Source of the DNA: Cristatella mucedo
Lineage: Eukaryota > Bryozoa > Phylactolaemata > Cristatellidae
Assembly (NCBI GenBank): GCA_009760855.2
Contig: WPIO01000011.1
Coordinates: forward strand, 8,152,501 to 8,214,500
Direction: 5' to 3'
Length of the DNA stretch: 62,000 nucleotides
Position 1 is the stretch's first letter. Each line of letters begins with the position of its first letter. Under the pieces are notes generated by a model. That model had not been told where the DNA came from, did no database searches, and saw only the letters and a list, made by a program, of their open reading frames with translations. Made by a program: the position numbers and the translations under genes. Shown here piece after piece: positions 11,436 through 62,000 of the stretch.

Positions 11436-12020
11436 GATCTCCCTCCCTCCTAATCTATTTCTTTCTGTTCCTGTGCCACTGAGACATACCGTCTTTATTT
11501 TGTATTTCTGCTTCTCTCCCCTCGCTGAGTCTATCCTTTTTACCATATCTTGCGCATTTTCTTTTTGTTTTCTTTCTGTATTCTCTCTTTCAGCTTTATT
11601 TTTATTTTGTCTGTCGATAACTCTCGCACTCTTTGTCTAAGCCTCTCCTTTTGCTTTCTCTGTCCTCTTTGTTTTCTAGTGGTCTTCATTTGACTTTGTT
11701 ATCTGTTCGTCTCTTTTTATCCCGCCCTATCCCTATCTCTAATCTCCCTCCGTCTCTCTCTCCCTCTCCTTTCTATGTACTGTCTGTCTCTCCGTGTCTC
11801 TCTCTCCCACTCGCTCTCTCTCTCTCTATCTCTCTCTCTTTCTCAGTTTGTCTATTTATCTCTCTTTTTGTATCACAATTAATGTCTCTGTATTTTTCTA
11901 TGCTTGCCTCTGTCTCTCTTCCTGTTTCTCTGTCTTTCTCTTTGTCTGCCTGCCTGTCTGCTCGTCAATATCTCATTCTTTTTTGTATTGTGTCTCTCGT
12001 TGTCTTGTGTCTTTTTCGGT
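11381..12020. repeat. (CT)n array with a long pyrimidine-rich flank
   Basis: Pure (CT)n at about 11,381-11,433, then roughly 580 bp of CTCT/TCTG/TTTC-rich sequence on the plus strand. The open frames (poly Ser/Leu/Cys) are compositional. Confidence 0.9.
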
Positions 12021-12659
12021 CTGTCACGATCAGCGAAAATCTTGGGCAGAGGCTATTCTTTGATTTCCATACAGTCAATGTGCATTTCACACAAGCAAGA
12101 CGTTTCTGTAAAAGACGTAGTCTACCATACAAAATTATAACATTTATACTCAATCGAAAAGAAATCCTCGCAGTATGGATGGACCTGCTGTGGCTGCGAC
12201 TCCGTTCGGGTGATGGAAGAATTGTTAACTATGACAGGCAAACTGAAGCTTCGCGAAGCATGTGAAAATATTTGTTGACGGCCCAAAAAAGGCACGAGTG
12301 CTGTTTATTTGCCTGCCTTTAGTGCGACGTCGCCGAACTGTTAATTTGTATGACCTCATTTATATGACCTTACTTGTCTCTGGCTGGGCATGGAGGCCAC
12401 GGGCTTCCGAGTCCTGAATTTTCATGGGGTTATGACTATAGTGGCGAGCCGAACACCACGCCTCAGCCGCCTGTGGGTAGCACTCCCTAGTTGTTCTACG
12501 GGGTTGTGATCGGGTGACTGGCTGGACCACTGCATCAGCACCGAGCACTTATATGTCGGCTAACTACCTTGCATACTTGGCAACGTACTTAGAGTCATTA
12601 TCTTGCCGCCAAACCCCGAGCAGAGATTATTTGAGCTTTGAAATCTAGCATGCTTGACT

Positions 12660-12925
12660 AACAATGACTTGAGTAAACACATTTATTTACCACAGCATTT
12701 AGTGGGTCCGTGAGATTCGTCCTTTGTGTGCTTACGCGTGCTGACACTGTGCATGCTGCCACTAGGTATATTTGCATTCTGACCATGTGCATCAGCTCTA
12801 ACCATGTTACGCTGGTTTTCATTGAGCCTGTTAATACTAACATTTCAATCAAGCTTCTTTTACAGCATGTAAAGAGCCTAGAAAGAGATTCTGACGACGC
12901 TATAACAAATGTATTATCATTATTA
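12660..12925 (+). mobile_element. LINE 3' end
   Basis: Plus-strand copy of the LINE 3' UTR: ACAGCATTTAGTGGGTCC, TGACACTGTGCATGCTGCCA, GTAAAGAGCCTAGAAAGAGA and a terminal ATTATTATT tail at about 12,910-12,930. The coding part is missing (5' truncated). Confidence 0.75.
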
Positions 12926-14350
12926 TTACTTGCCCGCATTTGTTGGCACAACTGTGGGTAACTGGCAACGTGACGATGACAGTAGGCAATGCACCACTTC
13001 CGATCAGATATTCGTAGGACATCGCCGCATGGAGCATAGGTGCCTGAAGGCGAAATTTGAAAGGCAGCTCGCGAGTCACGGGGCCGAATAAAGAGGCGAT
13101 GACGTAAGAATTCGCATACATTGTATAAGTCCGCTGACATGTCAGCGGAATCCCCGTGTAAGTGCACCTCAATCTTACGCCGGACAGTGCCGTTCTCCTG
13201 TTGCAGCCGCTCGGCATCAACACTTCGAATGGTTGTTAGCTGCCGAGGTTCGACCCAAGTGGGTGGCGGCAGGTTAAAGACTCGGCGTCTGCATCCACAA
13301 AGCGTTTCTAGTACTGAAACCCAACCGATAGCTATAGATGCGATATCGAAAAGTGGCCAAAGTGAAACATTTTACATCGGCGTACTACTACAAGGATCTC
13401 AGCCAAGCTTCAGCATGAAATGGCAGTCTTCGCGGACCGTCTCTCGCCTCTCTCAATCGTATCTCTCTTCTACTGTGTTTGTCACATCTAAGCTGGTTCG
13501 GTGAGATCGAATCACTGAGCCCAGTTGTATATGTAAGTGCTGCAACAAAGTTTGGACAATTATGATGGACATTCAAGCAGAAGTCGGAGCCTACGAGACT
13601 CCAATCTGCTACAGATCCATCGAGATAGATGCGTCTAGCAGCAAGAACAGAGTACACGGGAAGCTGTCGGAAACTGTTACTTAAGGATGCCCACTCCCAG
13701 CGATGTTCGTTGCGAAGCTTTTAAAGTAGAAAATGGTGATCAAATTGGGTTAGTTCATTACAAAATGCCCTTCCCACACGTAATAAATTTTAGTAAGCTT
13801 AGTCATTATGTGCTGCCCACTATTCTTAAGACTAATTCTGTAGGGATTAGCAAAACAAGTCTTCGGCTCCAGGCAAGTGGCCAAGCTCTCTTGTACTTTC
13901 TCGACAGAGCAAAAAAATTTGACTAAAGTCTTAAATCATAGTAAAGCGGGAGCGGGGTCTCACCAGATGACCGTTGCGTACCGTCGTTACACAGCGCGAT
14001 CTAGAGGTACTATACTGCCTGCCATTCTGTGCTGTAAGCAGCGCCGAAATCAGGAGGCCCGTCAAGCAGATGGCAGCACCGCTCGGGACAAGCACGACGC
14101 TTGTTAATATTGCCAGAGCGCCCACGAAGCGCTTCTGGCAAACTTTCCTAGCTCCGGATGTGCTAGCAGGTCTGTGTCTGACTCATGAACAGCAAAGCTG
14201 ATTAGGCAGACGCCGGGCGTGAGTAATATGGGACTAGCGAACTAATAAAAGTATGAACGGTCGCGTCAGCCAGGAGCGTTAGGTGCGGGCGAGTGTCGGT
14301 CAAATGCTTCCCTCCTCCAGATTTACAGTACGACTTACTGCTGTCTATGT
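12926..14350. other. no gene recognised; contains an 18-bp palindrome
   Basis: Short frames on both strands, none recognisable. The only structured item is the perfect palindrome at 13,131-13,148. Confidence 0.45.
13131..13148. repeat. perfect 18-bp palindrome
   Basis: CCGCTGACATGTCAGCGG reads identically on both strands. It could be a dimeric protein-binding site or chance; no adjacent gene suggests which. Confidence 0.8.
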
Positions 14351-15635
14351 AAGATAATAATGACAATGATAACACACTTGGTAAAGCGCCCTCAGAGAAC
14401 GCAATCTCTCTATGGGTGCTTCACATTTGCGGCAAAGGAAACACGATCGAATGGATAAACGACAAGAATACCACAGTTAAGGGTGACATGCTAGCCTGGT
14501 TAGTGGCATCGTGAAACAGTATCCAAACGCATAAGCACATAAAGGACGAGTCACAGGGACCCTATAGATGCTGTCATAAATAGGTGCGTTTTAATTTCTT
14601 TTTAAATGTGGTCAAGTCAGGGGATGTCGCGACAAAAGTCGGGAGTGAGTTCCAGGCTTTGGGAGCATACGAACTAAATGCACGGTCTCCAAAGAATTTG
14701 AGGTTTGTACGAGGTATGTAGTAGGTAAACAGATTCCGAAAAGTGGGTGGTACGTGCTTGGCCTTGTGGGGGGAGTAAATCTGATAAGTTAGCTGGAGCC
14801 AAAGAATGAAGGGACCTAAAAGTGAGCGACAAAACTTTAAGGTCGATGCGTTGCTTGACTGGTAGCCAGTGCAGGTCGGCGAGAGATGGTGTGATGTGGC
14901 AACTGCAACGCTCATGACAAACAAGCCTAGCTGCAGAGTTTTGCATCAGCTGTAAGCGCCTGATTGCACACGCCGGTAGGCCAGCAAGCAGTGACTTACA
15001 GAAGTCAAGACGGGATGTCACAAATGCATGGAACAACTTAGATGTGGTATCCCTATCTAAACCAGCCCGAATTTCAGAAATGTTATGTAGCTGAAAGTAG
15101 GCAGACTTGATTGTCGAGCTGGTGTGGTTGTCTAAGGGATGGTCACTTTGAAACATGGCACCTAGATTTCGTGTAGATTCAACAGGAGACACGCTTGCAG
15201 AGCCGATTTCGAGCGTTGGTCTTTCCAATTTCTCAATCACACTTGGTTTGCCCATAACTAGTAAGTTAGTTATATCATCATTCATTTTAAGAAAATGTAC
15301 TGGCATCTATGTGCGGCTGTCATCAATACATGCAGCAAGTGAGTTGAGAGAATTCGAGGCCCTCGAGGTGTGGGAGGGATCAGAGCAAAGGTACAACTAA
15401 GTGTCATCCGCATAGAAGTGAAAGCCTAGATTGTCACTGGCAATCCCATCGGCAAGAGGGAGAGTATAAACCGTGAAAAGAACCGGACCTGGCACGGAGC
15501 CCTGAGGTACCCCATATTTCAGAGGTACCTCGTATGATCTTTGTCCATTCACATCAATACTCAGGAGTCTCCCACTGAGGTAGGGCCTAAACCACTGCAG
15601 AGCAGTGCCAGTGATGCCCAGGCTGAGAGGCGCTC
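14351..15635 (-). mobile_element. dead L2/CR1-like LINE with RT palm
   Basis: The longest member of this LINE family here. On the minus strand it shows WFRPYLSGRLLSIDVNGQ, VPQGSVPGPV, then FHFYADDT (the RT catalytic box) immediately followed by a stop, then SARNLG, LDFCKSLLAGLP, CHITPSLADLHWLPV and the 3' UTR with a degenerate trinucleotide tail at about 14,351. Frameshifts and stops make it non-functional. Confidence 0.88.
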
Positions 15636-15810
15636 AAGTAGTAGTCAATAGTTGCAGCCCATAGACGACGAGGATGCATGCTGCTCAGCAGGTTTAGTGG
15701 CAGAGTGCACATCCTTTAGTGCACATCCCTAAGCAGCCACGTATTGCTTGGCTGCGTGGCTGTTTCGCACGTTATCGGTCCACGGTTTCAGGATGCTTTC
15801 GATCACTACT

Positions 15811-15934
15811 GTCCCCATATCACTTGATATCTTGATGTCCCCATATCACTTGATATCTTGATGTCCCCATATCACTTGATATCTTGATGTCCCCATATCA
15901 CTTGATATCTTGATGTCCCCATATCACTTGATAT
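15811..15934. repeat. 26-bp tandem repeat, ~4.8 copies
   Basis: Four exact 26-bp units and a fifth partial (20 bp), each starting GTCCCCATATCACTTGATAT. Each unit holds a small dyad, ATATC-acTT-GATAT. Identity is essentially perfect, so the expansion is recent. Confidence 0.95.
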
Positions 15935-17238
15935 GGCCCAAATGTGAGGATGGGTATGAGAAGCAGACAGTGCCCTTCAGTGGTTGCTAGTCGCGAAGAT
16001 AGACACTGCTACACTACACTACACTGTTACACTGCCTATCGAAGGCAGTTAATGCAGCAGAGTGACGTTCAGCATCTAAGGCCAGTACGTTGCACCAGGA
16101 GCATCTCATAACGCCTCAGTAATACGGTTGTCTTTGGACACGCCTGCGGTAAAGACGAGACAAGCTAGGACTGGGCCAGATTTGCCACTACCGTTTAGTC
16201 CTACACGGTGACACTCTGGGGACTAAATAAGTCATATTAAAACACAATTCTCAAAATGTACCCCAAGAGTTAGCTTTTATAGATAAAAATGCCTACTTCT
16301 GATCCAATATCAATCACGAAGGCATGTGTTTGCTAATAGCACTAAAAAATACAAATTTCTGATGGGTTTGGCATCCAATTTTCCCCAGTTTTACAGAAGA
16401 CCATTAAGCAGCTATCCTATTGCGGCTGCTCTACTTTAATAAGCACAAGCGATCCCCTAGTTAACTCCCTTTACCTATGGAAATATACTTTGACAAATAC
16501 CTAGTACTATTTGCTCATATTATTATTGTCCACTATTGAGTTTAAACCGAAAGTTCACTGCTCATAAATGCCAAATAGATGCTTCTTTTACAGGCAGGAT
16601 TGGACTTTGTAAGCCACTTAAGAAAATACCAGAAATGACTATTCGAAACAGGGGGTTAACCCAGTCGAACATAATATTTCTAACAAGTCAAGACTCCCCT
16701 AAGCTCTCGAAAATGAGGTCCCTAGCACACAGCACGGCTACCGAAAAGCATGAATTTGCAGTCTGCCTCTCGATACTAGCTGAATCGACCGCCGGATTTT
16801 ACAGAAATCCCGTACACCCCAAAGGGAGATCACAGCTTGTAAAAGGAAAGGACAGATCGTGTGGTCCTCGAAATTTAAAACCACTAACTATTAAGCGAGA
16901 TATCTCAATGGTATGTTTGATGCTCCCTCTGCTTGCCTTCGCTTTCAGCCCATCTTATGGAGCTTGACTCTTAAGCACTACATTCGGCACAGAATACTTT
17001 CAGATCAAATGGCCGTGCAACATCACCACAGCGTCCGAGGCACACTCTTGTGGTGCGACTCCCATAAAAACGGCCAGATTAGAAAGTCCGTGCACTAGGC
17101 CGAGTCGATACCGACTCGATTCTGGTAAGTTTTAACAATGTTTTGCTACGTCATCTGTCATGTAAGCATTTGGATATTTCAGTTTCACATCCAAGATTAC
17201 AATGAACAGATTCACTAATATATACCACATTGTGGTTA
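15935..17238. other. no recognised feature (downstream of SMPD4)
   Basis: Intergenic sequence beyond the probable SMPD4 polyadenylation site. The 143-codon plus-strand frame at 16,536 starts at TTG, matches nothing I know and lacks support. Confidence 0.45.
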
Positions 17239-17244
17239 TTTATT
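17239..17244 (-). promoter_or_regulatory. candidate SMPD4 polyadenylation signal
   Basis: AATAAA on the minus strand, about 340 nt past the SMPD4 stop codon; the surrounding text is AT-rich. Position and sequence fit, but no transcript data are available. Confidence 0.45.
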
Positions 17245-17584
17245 TTTCCAAAAACCGGTCACCAAAAGCGGCTTTCTTATTGCACACAGACCCTTAACGC
17301 ATTGCACTTGTACGCACATACACAGCACTTCAAAGGTCCGGCAAAAACGCTCAGATGGGAAGTTGCAACATTCTGACTGCAGTGCAGAACGAGAGCAAGT
17401 CCTCTGCAGCATAGGTTTACTGATTCTACTACTCCTCACTACCAGGAGTGCAAGGCAGCTGAGACAGGTTATTACGAGAGCGTTTTTGTAACAGAGGCAG
17501 CTGTCGTAGTGAGCTCAACAAGGCTCGACACTTGATGTACCAATGTACAAGTTAAAAAGTATGTAATGAAGAGCAGGGAGTGTA

Positions 17585-53562
<35,978 letters not shown>

Positions 53563-54239
53563 TGACTTTTCAAGTTCAGCATGCGCCAGGATATCCTTCC
53601 ATCCAGTCTTCTGTTCAGCCGATCTTTTAGGCTGGAGTCGCAGCTGTGTCGCATAGGAGGCATTGCCTTGCCTCCATCCATCCCCCTACCCTGACTGTGA
53701 GATAATGGACGATCTCAAGTGCCCTGCGCCGCTTCTGAGCTGGCCGCTGCACGGTGCAACGCAGAAGAATATCGAGCTATGTACTGTGTAGCTTGCTTCA
53801 ATCAGGCAAGCTGTAGTTGGCAGCGGCCCCGGGTGGTGGGTGGCGACAGCGAGCCGGCCATGTCATCAGCTCGTCGAGCCAATGCAGCTCCTGCTGTTCT
53901 GCCAGCATTCCAGTGCCTCTACCATCCGTTGTAGGTGATCGACGGCCACGGCAGCATCGTTAGCGTGCTGCACGGAGCTCCGACTAGGTGGCCGCTTGCG
54001 ACATGTAAGCTGTGACCCTGGCATGGTGACGATGCTTCATATCTGTCCTGCATCCAGTGCTTGCCAGTAGCCCACGAAAAAGAAAGCCATTTAACCTCTG
54101 CAGCTGGTGATGAATGTGGCTGCAAGGCTAGTCAACAAATCCAAGAGGTTCAGCCATGTGTCTCCTTTGACGGAGGAACTGCGATGGCTCCAGATCGATC
54201 AGTGAATGCAGAGCAATAGTCTTAATCTTATCCGTAAGG

Positions 54240-54560
54240 CCGCCAAGGCTTGCCTCCTTCATACCTAGCGGGCAATAAACTAGCTGTGCTATTTCTAGCT
54301 TACAGACCGTTAGCAAAAGAAGCTTTTGCTCTGCAGGTCCTAGGCTTTGGAACTCGCTTCCACATTGCTTACCGAACGACATTTATTCTTCTGCTGCCGG
54401 CTGCAGCACATCCTTTCCAGCCATCCGTGGCTGCTACTTTCATGTTACTCACTTGCCTCGACTGCCTTTGTGCCTCAGCTATGCTTATCACTTTCTCTTT
54501 ATCGCTTGAGATGAAGTATGTTTTGGCTACCGAAAGCTGTTTCAGCTTTGAGTAGGCTAT
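54240..54560 (+). mobile_element. degraded LINE fragment
   Basis: Plus-strand LLAYRPLAKEAFALQVLGFG...ATFMLLTCLDCLCASAM resembles the C-terminal LINE region (RAFSVAAPKLWNSLP-type). A probable tail scrap, GTGCTGGTATAGAGATTCGG with TTATTATTATTATT, sits at about 54,905-54,972. Confidence 0.5.
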
Positions 54561-54693
54561 AAAAACTCGACTGTGTAACAGCTGCAAAGTCTGCGTGGCT
54601 TTGTGGAGTAGCAGGCAGAGGTACCTTACTGTGAGACCTAAAAATCGCTTAGCTAGTGGGGCCTGCTGTCGTGGTAATAAAACAAAAAAATAC

Positions 54694-54832
54694 TAGTCGA
54701 CTCAACAGCCTCTTTTGTTTAGCAACAGAAGAGCCTTTCCGGCTATCACCACTGCTTGCAGCAGCAATAAGGGATCAACCATCACAGAATTCGAAAGTGC
54801 CATACCTAGTGCGCTATTATGGCTCAACTCTT
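54694..54832 (-). mobile_element. tRNA-derived SINE, family 1 (degraded)
   Basis: CAACAGCCTCTTTTGTTTAG, CTTTCCGGCTATCACCACTG and GCAATAAGGGATCAACCATC match family 1. The tRNA head is incomplete, with part of box B deleted. Confidence 0.7.
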
Positions 54833-55437
54833 TGCTATGTCTGCATTTATCAGATTTTGATTTCAAGCATTGTGCCATTAAAGTCATGCTTCTCTTGCAG
54901 CTATAAAGTGCTGGTATAGAGATTCGGTTTGCTGGATTTGCTATACAAACGACTAGTTATTATTATTATTGCCTTAAACTGGTGCCTGCTTGTGCTTTTT
55001 GGCAGGTGCGTCACCCAGCAGCCATCCTAGATGCTTGGGGAAACGATTTTTAGTTGTGATTGCCTTTCACGGACTGAATTTGCTTAAGCCGCTTTTCGGT
55101 TTCCTTGGTGGCAGCCACTCCTAGCCACTGCTAGTGGTTGACCATGCACTGGTACAGATCCAACCTGTTGGTTCCCCGAATTTCTATTTCTACGTTTGCA
55201 CCTGTCACCGAGAGAGCCGTTTAGACTCTTAAAATTCTGTCTGCTCCCTGCTAACGCTTTTGCACTCACTGGTCAGGTTTTTTGCCGCGATTCGGAAAAA
55301 AGCTGGAAATCAATGGCTCATTGTGCTGCTGCCAGCGCAGTGCTTCTTGCCCTTCCGCTTCTCTTGCTCGAGTTCTGTCGCCCGAGCTCACCTCTGCAAC
55401 CTGCACGATCGTGCTGGCGGCTTTCTCTCGTGCGCAG

Positions 55438-61949
<6,512 letters not shown>

Positions 61950-62000
61950 TGACGTCGTCATCGTCCTGCCTGCCGTTGAATTGCGACAGGAGTTGTTAGC

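Noticed and set aside
15811-15934. CRISPR array
   Set aside because: The units are directly adjacent with no variable spacers, in a eukaryotic genome; this is a plain tandem repeat.
16536-16967. 143-codon plus-strand frame
   Set aside because: Starts at TTG, has no family resemblance, and lies in AT-rich intergenic DNA.

Overview
The window is intron-rich animal (metazoan) nuclear DNA, almost certainly from an invertebrate. It is mostly non-coding sequence with long dinucleotide arrays, tRNA-derived SINEs and many dead non-LTR retrotransposon fragments whose reverse transcriptase resembles the L2/CR1 group. There are no bacterial-type operons. I cannot name the species.

Two protein-coding genes can be assembled exon by exon; the identifications rest on remembered family sequences, not on a search. 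(1) SMPD4 (neutral sphingomyelinase 3) lies on the minus strand from an ATG at 51,454 to a TGA at 17,585. I place 17 coding exons; all intron phases agree, giving about 893 residues, close to the vertebrate length. (2) SPG7 (paraplegin, a subunit of the mitochondrial m-AAA protease) lies on the plus strand from about 55,438 and runs off the right edge after the Walker A exon at 61,620-61,764. The ATG exon of SPG7 was not found. The two genes are divergent, with about 4 kb between their first recognised exons. Both products act on organelle membranes (ER/nuclear envelope and mitochondrial inner membrane), but I see no evidence that they work together.

Layout. 1-1,427: GC-rich sequence with striking hairpins and a SINE. 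1,428-17,200: no confident gene; LINE fragments, SINEs, CT/TA arrays, a 26-bp tandem repeat, and one unrecognised ORF or exon at 9,689-10,063. 17,239-51,454: SMPD4, with introns full of LINE and SINE remnants, a foldback element and a partial duplication of one exon end. 51,455-55,437: divergent intergenic region with a long CT array. 55,438-62,000: SPG7, with one GC-AG intron, an intronic hairpin and nested repeat insertions.

I found no CRISPR array, prokaryotic mobile system or clearly novel multi-gene system. The most interesting items are structural: a nested cloverleaf-like inverted repeat at 1,013-1,112, reciprocal nesting of a LINE and a ~130-bp repeat, a snap-back LINE end, and a symmetric pseudo-exon made by an intronic duplication in SMPD4.
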